Assembly: GCA_018105865.1 (NCBI GenBank)
Contig: CM030866.1
Span: 6,664,572-6,728,571, forward strand
Reading direction: 5' to 3'
From: Metaphire vulgaris
Taxonomy: Eukaryota; Annelida; Clitellata; Crassiclitellata; Megascolecidae
DNA: 64,000 nt
In this document: positions 11,640 to 21,752 of the stretch, one piece after another
Position numbering within the stretch: the first letter of the stretch is position 1
Layout: each line of letters begins with the position of its first letter
Program-made: the position numbers and the translations under genes
Notes under the pieces: model-generated
The model's input: the letters and a program-made list of their open reading frames with translations, nothing else
Databases searched by the model: none
What the model was told of the DNA's origin: nothing

Positions 11640-12320
11640 CAAGAAATTACAGACCAGTGAGCCTATAACTTTTGTAATCTGCAAAGTTATAGAAAAATAC
11701 TGAAAGAGAACATATTGGAGCATTTGACAAGGCAAAAATATTGTTAAAGACATCATGGATTTACAAAGAGGTGTTCATGCCTGAGACCCACCTCAGCCAC
11801 CTGTTTGACTTTCTGGAGGAGGTTTATGATAACCTAGACGAAGGCAAGACATTTGAAAGCAATAGAAGTAATATATTTAGATTCTGCTAAAGCTTTTGAT
11901 AAAGTATCCCATGCAAGACAGGCTGCCACAGAGGCGGATCTATGGGGTGCAGGGGGAGGGGGTACAGATGTTCCCGGGCGCCGAGGTGGGGGGGGGCGCC
12001 AAAATCGGTTTAAGGTAGGATGACCTTATTTTCCTTGTCATGGTATTCGCGAAGTTGAATGAAGAATGAAGGGGCGCCAAACTGGGCAGAACGGCGCCCT
12101 TTTTGGCTTCTTGTGATTTTTGTCAAGTTGAGGGGGCGCCATCAGTATGTTTTGTCCCCGGGCGCCGGACACCCTAGCTCCGCCCCTGGGCTGCCATATT
12201 GAAATCCTTTGGAATAGGAGGAATAGGATGGATGGATAGCATGGATCTCAGATGGATAGAAAATTGGTTGAAGGGAAGACGAAGGGCTGGCATACAGGCT
12301 ATCTTAGTCTTCTATACCGC
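11640..12320 (+). pseudogene. LINE reverse transcriptase fragment, interrupted
   Basis: Conceptual translation gives NYRPVSLT near 11648, then HGFTK and LDSAKAFDKVSHARQ, and after an insertion RWIENWLKGRR. These are reverse transcriptase landmarks of non-LTR retrotransposons (NYRP, AFDKV, and WxxxxL before the YADD region). Stops and frame changes break it, and a 260 bp MITE at 11929-12188 splits it. It is a dead fragment without a visible endonuclease domain or 3' end. Confidence 0.8.
11929..12188. mobile_element. hAT-like MITE, CAGAGGCGGATC family, TSD ggctgcca
   Basis: The ends CAGAGGCGGATCTATG and CTAGCTCCGCCCCTG are inverted, and a perfect 8-bp duplication, ggctgcca, lies at 11921-11928 and 12189-12196. 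It is inserted in the LINE fragment, so it is younger than that copy. Confidence 0.9.
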
Positions 12321-12788
12321 TTGAAATCACGTTATTATTATAAATAATTATGAAGCAAAAAATAAATTCCAACCAAATGAAAGCACATCAATAGCCTATA
12401 CTCCAGATCAATAGGCCTAAAGTTCTTATTAGTGAGAAAAACTATAAATATATCCAGCACAGTAAAGAAAATGTACAAACTGAAGCTAAATCAAACCCAT
12501 CACCATTTGAATCAGAGACGACAATGGGTCACCAAAAATTACCCATGGCCCATTAATTGAACCTATGACCAACAAGTCAACGACCCATGTGACTCTTGAC
12601 CCGTAATGGCCGTATAGGTCATTCGCAAATAAATATCGATAATATCTTTTCAAATCCGTTAAGCCAAGGTGAAACTGATGAAAGAGTATATCGACCGAAC
12701 ATGACATATCCGACAATTAAACCCCCTTAACCGTGTATTTAACTGTAACTCAATGTAAAATGGACGGATATATATCCGGGATCCCCAG

Positions 12789-13070
12789 TTAACACCACAA
12801 AATAAACCAATAAAAAGTTAGCCAACTGAACATTCCTCCAAGCACATTGACGTCTATTAATACTACAGATTTCAGAGATTTGGTCAATTGAGCTGGAGTA
12901 CCTAACAGCAAGAACGCAGTTTTTGATGAATTCAAAAGAAGCTTATTTGAATCCATCCAGGACTGAATATTAGTGAAGACAGTGGATAAAGTCTCAAGAG
13001 ATGAGTTTGAAGAATATTTTTGACTCATCACCCATTGACTCATCTCGATCTTTGATCTAGGGAATTCGGA
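12789..13070 (-). pseudogene. LINE reverse transcriptase C-terminal fragment
   Basis: The minus strand encodes IQSWMDSNKLLLNSSKTAF and LLLGTPAQL, typical of the segment downstream of the catalytic YADD motif in CR1/L2-type non-LTR elements (WMxxNxLxLNxxKTxxLLxG). It is truncated at both ends and directly abuts a TTAACCCC palindrome at 12717-12792. Confidence 0.75.
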
Positions 13071-13106
13071 TGAGAAGAGACGCTATTAACAGGTTTACTT
13101 TTGTAA

Positions 13107-13260
13107 ATAAGTAAGTAAATCTCATGGATTTATATAGCGCTTTAGTGAGTAGTACCACAATAGCTGCTTATTATAGGAAAGATGAGATGGTCAGCCAGGC
13201 GAAGGTCAATTGTCGGCTCCAATCACTAACTACTTCCTCTCACTTTACAAATCGATCGTA
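13107..13260 (+). repeat. Interspersed repeat, TATAGCGC family (copy 1)
   Basis: It begins AAGTAAATCTCATGGATTTA with TATAGCGCTTTAG, and includes AATAGCTGCTTATT and TCAGCCAGGCGAAGGTCAAT. Better copies lie at 22990-23430 and 47275-47460. It is probably a SINE or short interspersed unit. Confidence 0.65.
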
Positions 13261-13267
13261 GAAACCA

Positions 13268-13432
13268 GGGGCGTAGCGACGGGGGTATATCGGTATATAC
13301 CCCCCCCCAAAAAAAAATCAGACTACCTTAAATTTTTCAATGTGGTTTTTAAGATTTTCAAAGGTTTTTAAGATTTATACCCTCCCAAATCACATTATAC
13401 CCCCTCAATCAAATTCTTGGCTACGCACCGGT
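13268..13432. mobile_element. MITE, CAGGGGCGTAGCGACGGGGG family
   Basis: It starts CAGGGGCGTAGCGACG with a GTATATCGGTATATACCCCC block and ends TTCTTGGCTACGCACCG. The target duplication has decayed. Relatives are 15347-15533, 43228-43430 and 58915-59190. Confidence 0.65.
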
Positions 13433-13526
13433 TAGAAGCCAGATACAGTAGCCTAGTAACTAGATGCCAGACGAGGACGATGAGGAGGAGGACGAGGACG
13501 AAGAGGAGGAAGAGGTTATTGTGATG

Positions 13527-13538
13527 ATGATAATTGAA

Positions 13539-13615
<77 letters not shown>

Positions 13616-13620
13616 CGACG
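13527..13620 (+). repeat. (GAT)n microsatellite
   Basis: About 30 GAT triplets, preceded by an imperfect GAG/GAC purine-rich tract. Frames reading poly-Asp or poly-Ser across it are artefacts. Confidence 0.95.
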
Positions 13621-13669
13621 ACGACAATGATAGTGGTCTAGTCAGCAATGCGGTGATTTGTGATGTATG

Positions 13670-13751
13670 TACAGAGTGGCGCAAAAAACGGACTATATTA
13701 GATGCCAAACCTAATTAATGTGACAAGTCCGGATTTTTGCGCCACCCTGTA
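13670..13751. mobile_element. 82-bp MITE with TACAG(A/G)GTGGCGCAAAAA ends
   Basis: The left end TACAGAGTGGCGCAAAAAAC and right end TTTTTGCGCCACCCTGTA form a long inverted repeat around a short core, with TA on each side. This fits a Tc1/mariner-type miniature element. It lies only 35 bp upstream of the first recognised SLC35A exon. Confidence 0.7.
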
Positions 13752-13785
13752 GATTCAAAGCGATTTATCTGTTTTAATTCTGTAG

Positions 13786-16674
13786 GAACTTCTGCCATCC
13801 TGAAATATTCCAGTCTGCTGCTGTTGACGTTTCACAACGCAACGTTGACGCTGTTTGTGCGCTATACGAGAGTTCGATCGGGCCACATGTACATGGCCAC
13901 GACTGCCGTCGTAATGGCCGAACTGTTCAAGATGACTGGCTGTGCGGCGATTATCTTGGTCGAAGAGGGAGGAGTTAGACAGTGGCTGCATCACATGAAC
14001 GAGAATATCATCAGACAGCCGATGGACTGCCTCAAGATCTCTGTGCCCGCCATCCTGTACATGTTGCAGAACAATCTGGTCTTTGTGGCACTTTCAAATC
14101 TCGAAGCCGCCACTTTCCAGGAGAGTTTTCGTTATTATAAGCTGGCTTTTTTATCATACGTATACTTGAAAGAATGGTTACAACTTATTTATCTACTGCA
14201 GAAGCAGTGGCGGCTCTAGGATTTGGCAAGTGGGTGGGCCGTTGGGGGGGCAACTTCTAATCATGGGGGCAGCCATTTGTTGTTTAATGTATGTAGCATT
14301 AAGTATGGGTGGGAAGATAGATGAGTGGTAATATCACTGGGCAGGCACGCCGACGACACGGGTTCAATCCCGTAGAAGCCCCTAAGGTCGACTCAGCCTT
14401 AATCGCTAGAGAGCGGTAGTAACATCAAAAATGAGTAGCAATGGCAACATTGCGATAGTAACCATAGGTTCGGCGGAAGAGACTGGCCACCGTCCGCCGA
14501 TGTATGGCTCAGCCACCTATGGGCTGTTGGCTAGGCGGGGATCAGCACCGGACCCTACGGGCGTGAGCCTACGGGTGAAAACCTTTACTTTAGCATTAAG
14601 TATAGGGTCCCAACTGGGGGCCACCGGGGGGCCAGGCAGTCAATAGGGTGGCACGTGCCCCCTGCCCCCCCGGTGGAGCCGCCACTGTGCAGAAGTCCTA
14701 TTGTAAAGCACTCACTATTTTCAGTATGGCATTAAGTAAAATTACTGAATCAGTGGCGTAGCCAAGAGAGGTTTGGCGGTTAAAACACCCCCTTGGCCGT
14801 CGAAAACAAAATATTTTAATGAGTTTCCATGCATTTTTAGTTATTGACGCGACTTTGGGGGCAAAATCCTCTGGCTATAGACTGTAAAGGATTAAGTCAG
14901 AGGCGAGAACCTTTTTTGCTTGTCAGGATGATTTTTGCAAAGTTGATCACGGTGTCAGACGGTCAAAACCAAGCCCCCTTCCGGAAATCCTGGCTACGCC
15001 ACTGTACTGAATGACCAATAGACCAATAATAATATTCGATTTTGGCTTTTATCACATGCCAATGTGAATGACTGGCAGTCTTAGTTTTGTTCTGAAATGA
15101 GTGGCTGGCAATTTTGTATTCGTCCAGAAACTGAAGACAGCATGGTCTTGCTGGTGGTTTATATAGGCCTACCATGATATCGACTTTATAGCTGAGAGAA
15201 TTGAGTAGGCCTAATGGTGTTTATTGCTGTGCTTTCCATGTTGTGGCAAAGAGATTTGGGGCACCTGTACACTTTCAGTGAATATCCCAACAAATACTTT
15301 TTTTGCTAGTCGAAGAGGAGCAATAACCTTTCTAATATTTTAAAAACAGGGGCGTAGCGATGGGGAGGTATATCGGTATATATACCCCCCAAAACATCAG
15401 TCTACCTTAAAGTTTTTTATGTGATTTATGTGTTGCTTTAAGTAGTTCATATGGTCTATGTGGTTTATAGTTAAGGTTTATACCCCCTCCAATATTTATA
15501 CCCTCCCAAATCAAATTCCTGGATATGCCCCTGTTTAAATATAGTTTTCGACTTTTCCCTGAAATTTTGTCATAAACTATTCAGACAGCTGCCGCGAGTA
15601 CCTTTTTTGCTCGTCATACTTCTACTGACTGAAGTCTGGAGTTTAGCCCCCCCCCCCCCCATCAGGACAAAATCCAAACTCTGTCCATGTTTGCGTTGTC
15701 AGGTCACTCTATCGTTGGACATATCATGCTGTCTCTTCCTTTGGGGCTACCAATCTCATGCTACTGCTTATGATGAATATGATGCTGCTGTGAGCTTTTG
15801 AATGGCGGCTCAGACTCCCCGTGTAACGAAGCCGTAATAGAACTTGTGGATATTCTGTGACACCGTGGAATCTCAATATTAAACATGTCGTCTAAGATAA
15901 ATCTAGATTTATGATTCTATTCGAGCCTTCTGTTATTATTTTTTCATTTATAACATGAACTATATGCCGTATTGCATGTAAAATTTTTACTGTTCCGGGT
16001 AGCGGAATTGTTAAATGGTATTATCGGTGTGTAAACTTCTGCAGGTGGCATATCAACTGAAGATTCTAACGACGGCTCTGTTTAGCGTAGCGATGCTACA
16101 GAAGAGGCTGAGTCTGTTGCAGTGGCTGTCACTCGTGTGCCTTTTCATTGGCGTTGGACTCGTACTAACTCAGCCAGTCACAAAGAACGTGTCGGAGAAA
16201 GTCACCACAGAGCAGAACCCGCTCTTGGGTTTAGTGTCCATCATCATTGCAAGTTTTACTTCGGGTTTTGCGGGCGTCTATTTCGAAAAGCTGCTCAAGA
16301 ACACTCCTCAGTCGCTTTACCTTCGCAACGTTCAACTGGGCTTCATCGGCGTCGTTTTTGGCATTCTAGCGATGTTTCTGAACGACGGACGTGCAATTGT
16401 TGGGAACGGTTTCTTCTATGGATATGACTTCGTTGTCTGGAACGTTATCGTACTGCAGTCGTTTGGAGGAATACTTGTTGCTGTTGTCGTCAAGTATGCG
16501 GACAACATACTGAAGAGTTTTGCAATGTCCGCAGCGATTATCCTATCTTGTGTCGCATCGATATACTTGTTCGACTTTCTTGTGACGTTTCAATTTTCAG
16601 TGGGCGCTTCGTTGGCAATCTTAGCGGTGTTCATGTACAACAACTTTGTACCAAATAGGCCCACAGTGCTTTAA
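13786..16674 (+). CDS. SLC35A2/SLC35A3: Nucleotide-sugar transporter, SLC35A2/SLC35A3 family (two exons, 5' end missing)
   Basis: The coding exons are 13786-14120 and 16045-16674. Proteins of this family are Golgi antiporters that import UDP-galactose or UDP-GlcNAc for glycosylation. The first exon encodes TTAVVMAELFK and LQNNLVFVALSNLEAATFQ. The second reads straight on with VAYQLKILTTALFSV, then SGFAGVYFEKLLKN, ADNILKSFAMSAAIILS and a final hydrophobic segment before the TAA stop. These are the family's hallmark blocks in order, in a protein with about ten membrane spans. The join gives 321 residues against about 325 for the human A3 protein, so only a few N-terminal residues on an unseen upstream exon are missing. 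The TTAVVMAE and VASIYLF blocks look slightly closer to A2. The first exon has acceptor TTCTGTAG, but its donor is CAG|GAGAGT rather than GT. The 1.9 kb intron holds three MITEs and a SINE. Confidence 0.92.
14205..14687. mobile_element. hAT-like MITE, CAGTGGCGGCTCTAGG family, TSD tgcagaag, carrying a SINE
   Basis: The ends CAGTGGCGGCTCTAGGATTT and TGGAGCCGCCACTG are inverted, with a perfect 8-bp duplication, tgcagaag (14197-14204, 14688-14695). A tRNA-like SINE interrupts it. It sits in the SLC35A intron. Confidence 0.9.
14294..14603 (+). repeat. tRNA-derived SINE inside a MITE
   Basis: Inserted DNA is flanked by a 13-bp direct repeat, tagcattaagtat (14294-14306 and 14591-14603). Near the left end are an A-box-like segment (TAGATGAGTGG) and a clear B box, GGTTCAATCCC, near 14361. 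Related tRNA-like heads, in the opposite orientation, occur at about 31985-32235 and 32930-33215. Confidence 0.75.
14751..15005. mobile_element. hAT-like MITE, CAGTGGCGTAGCC family, TSD tactgaat
   Basis: The inverted ends are CAGTGGCGTAGCCAAGAG and CCTGGCTACGCCACTG, with a perfect 8-bp duplication, tactgaat (14743-14750, 15006-15013). The interior has CCTTTTTTGCTTGTCAGG, the shared motif. It lies in the SLC35A intron. Confidence 0.9.
15347..15533. mobile_element. hAT-like MITE, CAGGGGCGTAGCG family
   Basis: It starts CAGGGGCGTAGCGATGG and ends TGGATATGCCCCTG. The flanks tttaaaaa and tttaaata match at 7 of 8 positions. The interior has GTATATCGGTATATATACCC. It lies in the SLC35A intron. Confidence 0.75.
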
Positions 16675-16998
16675 TTAAAACTAGATGTAAACCATTATGG
16701 GCAATTTGCGATTTTTCTCTTAATTTGTAAAAACGACATTGTAACTGAGTTTTTTTAATGAGGTAAATATATTAAGAGTTCGTCTGCAGACCGTAGATAA
16801 TAATTAATTGTCTGAATTTGAACGTTTTACGCAGCATAGCCTACTGGTGCTATTTTTTTTACCTTTAGCACTTGCCAGAACATCGTTTAGTCTAAGAGTT
16901 TCATGTTATGCGAATTATTTTTAGCACACGAGTGTGAATATGCGCATTCGATTATTTATTGAAAACATATAGGTATATAATGGAAGATCACTGGTTTG

Positions 16999-17172
16999 CA
17001 GGGTGCGATTTGTGACCTGGAGCAGTGGGGGGGGGGGCAATATGTCGAGCTTGGGGGATGTAGTTGTTAGGGAAGTGTAGTAGTGGGGATGTAGTGGTGG
17101 GGGGTGTAGCAGTAGGGGGATGCAGTTGGGCAATGGTGGGGGAATCCCCCTTCCCCTACAAATCGAGCACTG
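16999..17172. mobile_element. hAT-like MITE, CAGGGTGCGATTTG family, TSD ctggtttg
   Basis: The inverted ends CAGGGTGCGATTTG and CAAATCGAGCACTG enclose a G-rich core. A perfect 8-bp duplication, ctggtttg, lies at 16991-16998 and 17173-17180. It is about 325 bp downstream of the SLC35A stop codon. Confidence 0.88.
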
Positions 17173-17573
17173 CTGGTTTGTGAAACCTGCTGATGACATT
17201 GATTCAGATAGGGGCCTATCCAAATGGCCAGTTTTAAATATGATCAGACATGATAAAGTGTAAAGCGATCGTCATAAATTTAAACTAATGTATTCTTAAC
17301 TTAGTCTTTGTTTGACTTTTCTGTGATGCTAATTGCAGACGATCTGACTATGAGTATAATATATAGCAGCGGTTCTCAGGTCTCTTTGCTGCACGACCCA
17401 TATTTGAATTTTATCGATTTTGCGGCCCACCTGTTAAATTAAACAGTGGCGTTGTAACTTATACATTACAGATCAAGTGTGAAAGGGGGTGATAACCTTT
17501 TTGCTTGTCATACCAAAGTATGGGAAAAAACTCGATGACCTTTTTATAAAAGAAGCACCAGCAATGCTTTCGA

Positions 17574-17790
17574 GACAATGGCGTAGCCAAGAAGGGTGTT
17601 GGGGTTAACCACTTCCTTGGTTGGCCGCAGAGCTCGAATTGCTGGGGGGTTGGGGGTTCAGCCCCCTTTAAAATGGCAGACCCTCCCTAGAGAAATGCAA
17701 AAATGACAAAAGTGTCAATTCTTAAAACACCACGCTCGCCATGACCCCCCTTTCATTTTCTCACAATTCGAGCACTGGTTGGCCGACCAA
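17574..17790. mobile_element. Nested MITEs; inner copy 17628-17777 with TSD gttggccg
   Basis: The left part of a CARTGGCGTAGCCAAG element (from about 17574) is interrupted by a 150 bp element whose ends are CAGAGCTCGAATTGC and CAATTCGAGCACTG. The inner element has a perfect 8-bp duplication, gttggccg (17620-17627, 17778-17785). It is a relative of 16999-17172. Confidence 0.85.
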
Positions 17791-18268
17791 AACATTGTTA
17801 TTGTGCATTATTATTCTGTGGATTGATGGGTGTCAAAATCAGGTTCAGGAAAGAAGAAATGAAAAAAGAAGAAAACAAAATACAAAAAATAATCAATATA
17901 GCTTTAGGCCTAGGCCTATAGGCTGTCCGCGCTCACAATTATATAACTAACTTAAATAAGGAATTAATACGCGAAGTCAATGTTGAATGGATATTGAAAT
18001 GTGTTTCTATGTAGAGACCTAAATCGGAAGGACGGTCTCTTACTCGTCGACTTAGGCCCATAGGCCTATAGGTCTACATATAGGGCCTAGGAAGTCTTGA
18101 GTGCTTAACTATCGCTACTATTAGAAGTCATAAATAAACTCATAAACTCACATTAAGTCATCATTTTAACCGCTTTTTACTCATTTATTTCGAACTCGGT
18201 GAATTTGGATTGCCAAATGGAGGATTCAGAAGGAAGAAGAATCGACACAAATAGCGTGCGTTATAGTA

Positions 18269-18687
18269 GGGGCTGTCCATTAATTACGTCAACAATTTAG
18301 AGGGGGAGGGGGTTTGAAAAAGTTTGACGGTTGTTGACAGGAGGAGGAGGAGGGGGGTCAAGAGAAGTTGACATCAACAATTCACTTTTTACAAATAATC
18401 AAAAAATAGGAAATTTCATGGAATACTATACTTACTACAATGGAAAAAAGCATGGCAAAAAAGGTCATCGCCACCACATTTTGACACTCGATGAGCAAAA
18501 CAGGGAAAATGGTCATCATCACAAAAATAATAACCTTGTTATTGGGACCTGCCATTGATCTTGGGAAGGGAGGGGGTCGAAAGTTTTTGACGTAATTATG
18601 GGGGTAAGTGAAAGTTGACAGTTGTTGACAAGGGAGGAGGGGTCAAAAACTGCCCAAAAATTGTTGACATAATTAATGGACAGCCCC
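18269..18687. mobile_element. Harbinger-like MITE, GGGGCTGTCC family, full length
   Basis: It starts GGGGCTGTCCATTAATTACG and ends ATAATTAATGGACAGCCCC (419 bp). Flanking trinucleotides are gta and ata, a decayed duplication. The interior includes ACGGTTGTTGACAGGAGG, GAGAAGTTGACATCAACAA and a variant of the shared motif. It sits inside a duplicated segment whose other copy at 9335-9500 lacks it. Confidence 0.85.
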
Positions 18688-18889
18688 ATAGACTACTGAT
18701 TGCTAATTTTACTCCACAGTCAAATACATTCTTTACAGATTAACCGTGAAATGCGTAGGCCTATTTCAGATTCTTTTACAGAGTGGGTCAATAAAACCGA
18801 CGCAACACTTTCGTCTAAAAAATTTTTCACAACCCCTGGATCAAAATTCATGAAATTTGATGTACTTCTGCTGTAGCCTGTATTAGACC

Positions 18890-19079
18890 CAGGGTTTAAT
18901 TAATCTAGGCCGATTCCGAAGAGGGAATTGCCCTCCCCCGGAAATTCCAAATTCCCCCCGGAAATTTTGGCATGCTACATCAACTAACATCAGACTCCTA
19001 GCTGACTTTCCCCCGGCTTTGCCAGTTTCCCCGGCTTTGTCAGTTCCTCCCGTAGTCCAGGAGTCTAGATTAAACACTG
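18890..19079. mobile_element. hAT-like MITE, CAGGGTTTAAT...CTAGATTAAACACTG, TSD attagacc
   Basis: The 190 bp element has a perfect 8-bp duplication, attagacc (18882-18889, 19080-19087). It is in reverse orientation relative to 5616-5800 and 30544-30705, with the same interior blocks (CCCCCGGCTTTG, CATGCTACATCAACTAAC). Confidence 0.9.
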
Positions 19080-19764
19080 ATTAGACCTATATCCTGAATG
19101 CAGCCATTTAAGTTTTCGTTCGAACTTCACAGCGCAATGGCGCCACCTAGCGAAAACCAGACCAACGGTAGGATGCGTTCAGTGGCGGTTCCAAGAATTC
19201 TTGGTGGGGGGTGCAAAGAGTTTTTTGAAAGTTGGTGGAGGGATGCAATGAATTTTTAGGTAGTTGGTGGGGAGATGAAATGAAAGATTATGGAGGAAAT
19301 GCTAATTGGAAGAGATGTGTTTTAAGCCCAGATCTGAAAAAACCCTTGGCTACACCACTGCGACCATGCCATGGTAAATATTCTTGATGGTTACATGATC
19401 ACCATAGTCGTAGTCGTCATCATCATCGTCGTAATCGTCGTCTTGTTAAGCTGTGGTGGCGTTGCGTGCTCGTGTTAAGAGTAATTTATAAGACGCCGCT
19501 GTTTCAAACTAGAGGTGGGTCGATTAATCGAAATCGTAATCGAAATCGCGATTTTTGGAAAAACCGAAATCGTAATCGATACGATTATTAAATAAATCGA
19601 AATAATCGATAATCGTCGAAAAAATAATCGAAATCGCGATTATTTTTCGATTATTCCCGTAAGCTTTATTATACAATATTTCCGATTCAAAGAAAGATCA
19701 ATTTACCGTTGATTATAAGATTTTCATTGAAAATGGATTCAACTGCGTATAAAGACAGGCACCA

Positions 19765-20935
19765 TCTTTCTGGATTTGACAGCAGCTTTCGATGCGGTGT
19801 GGCATGCGGGTTTAATGTACAAACTCTCGCTCAATTTGCCACCCTGGTTCTGTCAACTTGTGGAATTACTCATCTCTGACAGACGGTTCTTAGTTCACTT
19901 GGGAGATGTCAGCTCCTGGAGACGTCAGCGAAACGGTCTAACACAGTGTTCAGTTCTATAGCACCTATGTTATTCAATTTGTAGGCTTATAGGCCTACAC
20001 ACGACTTACCGGATACCATAGGTAGGAAGTTTGGATACGCTGGCGATATCGGTCTTGCCACCCAGGCAGCCAGGCTCGATCCTTTAAGGAGATTGAAGAC
20101 CAGGGTTATTTCTAGGATTGTGAATTGGGGTGGGGTGTCGGGAAATTCTGGGGTGTTTATTTCTAGGATTGTAGGATTGTGAATTTGGGGGTGTCGGGAA
20201 AATCTGGGGTGTCGAAATTTGGAAGTCTCTACCGAAAAAGGGCTGACAAGCAAAATACCTTATAGAGACTCACAAAAAGTCTGCAAGCCAAAAAAGTCAT
20301 CCGAGGATAAAAGTTGTGGGGTGTATTTCTCCATTTGGGGCAGGCCCCTTCAGAGGCTGAAGGAGGCCCAGGCCAGTTGGAATTTCGAGGCCTCCTCTAG
20401 CCTTCCCAACAATTAAAATTTTGACAAGCGAAAAAAGGTAATCACCAATTTTGAGGACCGCAGAATACCTTCCTAGCTTTCCCGAAATCCCAAAATTGTC
20501 GACAAGCAAAAAAGGTCATCGCCAATTTTGAGGACCGCAGAATACCTTCCTAGCTTTCCCAAAATCCCAAAATTGTCGACAAGCAAAAAAGGTCATCACC
20601 AAATTGTGAGGCACCTTCTAGTAGTAGCTATCTAGCTTTCTAGCTTTCCCAGAATTCTAGACAAGGAAACAAAGGGAGGCCCTCAAATGATGGAGGTCCG
20701 GGCCGAATGGCCCTCTTGGCCCCCCTCTGAATGGGCCTGTTTGAGGGTGTTCAGGGCTAATCAATATGCATTCTGTATGCATACCATTGTCACATTACCA
20801 AATTTCAGGGGTGTCGACCTCAAATTGGGGTGTTGGGGGGTGTTAGGGGTGTAGAAATATCCCTGTTGAAGACCAACTGAACATCGATACACAGAGGATT
20901 GCCGAATACTGTAAAATATGGCGGAAAGCCAGTTT
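19765..20935 (+). pseudogene. LINE reverse transcriptase fragment inside a hAT-like element
   Basis: Translation gives DLTAAFDAVWHAGLMYKLS and RRQRNGLTQ, the palm-domain region of non-LTR reverse transcriptase (the usual forms are AFDxVxH and GxPQGSV). The expected PQGS here reads TQCS. Downstream pieces on both sides of the inserted element at 20101-20865 read as the YAGD-like region and beyond. It is disrupted and not functional. Confidence 0.8.
20101..20865. mobile_element. hAT-like element, CAGGGTTATTTCTAGG family, TSD ttgaagac
   Basis: It starts CAGGGTTATTTCTAGGATTG and ends GTGTAGAAATATCCCTG. A perfect 8-bp duplication, ttgaagac, lies at 20093-20100 and 20866-20873. The interior has tandem copies of GACAAGCAAAAAAGGTCATC at about 20424, 20499 and 20579. 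It is the youngest layer of a three-deep nest. Confidence 0.9.
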
Positions 20936-21116
20936 CTAAAGGTACTGTGAAATAATCGAAATCGAAATCGCGATTATATAAAAAACCGTAATCGTAATCG
21001 AAATCGTAATCGTGAAAAATAATCGAAAATAATCGTAATCGTAATCGGAAAAAATAATCGTAATCGACCCAGCTCTATTTCAAACACGTGGCAGCCATAG
21101 AATTTATTATACAGAG

Positions 21117-21154
21117 CCATAGAAATCATATACAAGTAGAATGCTAATCTATGC
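21117..21154 (+). repeat. Candidate left terminal inverted repeat of the P-like element
   Basis: CATAGAAATCATATACAAG followed by TAGAATGCTAATCTATGC matches, in inverse orientation, the segment at 27304-27340 (CATAGAAATCTATACGAG, TAGAACGCTGATATGC on the minus strand). It lies about 60 bp upstream of the transposase start. The exact outer ends and target duplication are not determined. Confidence 0.55.
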
Positions 21155-21633
21155 TTAAGAATTGAGGCAAAAGTCATTTTGGGTCATCCGCCATTACGCT
21201 GGCAAGAAAGCAGAATGGTGTTTTCGTGTTGTGCAGTTAACTGCACAAATCGCGGCGGAACAGGTTCAGGAATACGTTTTTACAGGTGAGTATGGTTATC
21301 TAAGCACTTAGATTTCTTGAAATTTCAGAAACGAAATCGAAATGAAAATCGGTTATAGTATATAACGCAATTTATAACGCAGTTTAGCGACCGGTCATTA
21401 ATACCCCGGCAAAAAACATATACCTCATCACAGACCCCTGCATGCGCCAACCCGGCTTTGATCTAGTACGTTATGATTGGGTCCACCTCAATCGCTATCG
21501 AATAGGCCATGGCCGGTGCCCCGCTATGCTCCACCGTTGAGGAGCCAGAGATGACCCGAATTGCCCCTGCGGCAACAGACTATTAACCACATAGTCAATG
21601 ACTGCCATCTGACTAGATTCAAAGGAGGGTACT

Positions 21634-21752
21634 TGTCAGTGAATTCACCGCCATCCTAACTCTAGCCCTAGCCCAAGCCCTAACCGAAACTCTAACCCCA
21701 AACCCTATAGGCGGTAAATAAACTATTGGTGGTGAATTAACCGACAAGAACC
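21634..21752. repeat. Fold-back element with CCCTAA-like core
   Basis: The arms TTGTCAGTGAATTCACCGCC and its inverse near GGTGGTGAATTAACCGACAA flank a tract of CTAACTCTAGCCCTAGCCC and CCCTAACCGAAACTCTAACC. It lies in intron 1 of the THAP transposase. Confidence 0.7.

Larger units (their letters stand above)
19510..21077. mobile_element. hAT-like element, TAGAGGTGGGTCG ends, TSD tttcaaac, host of nested insertions
   Basis: The ends TAGAGGTGGGTCGATTA and TAATCGACCCAGCTCTA are inverted. Each is followed inward by AATCGTAATCGAAATCG arrays. A perfect 8-bp duplication, tttcaaac, lies at 19502-19509 and 21078-21085. Between the arrays lies a LINE reverse transcriptase fragment (19765-20935), itself split by a 765 bp element with its own duplication. 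Confidence 0.9.

Noticed and set aside
13464..13718. Acidic poly-Asp open frame, possible first exon of the transporter
   Set aside because: It is a GAT/GAG simple repeat. The frame runs into a small MITE, and no donor leads cleanly to 13786.
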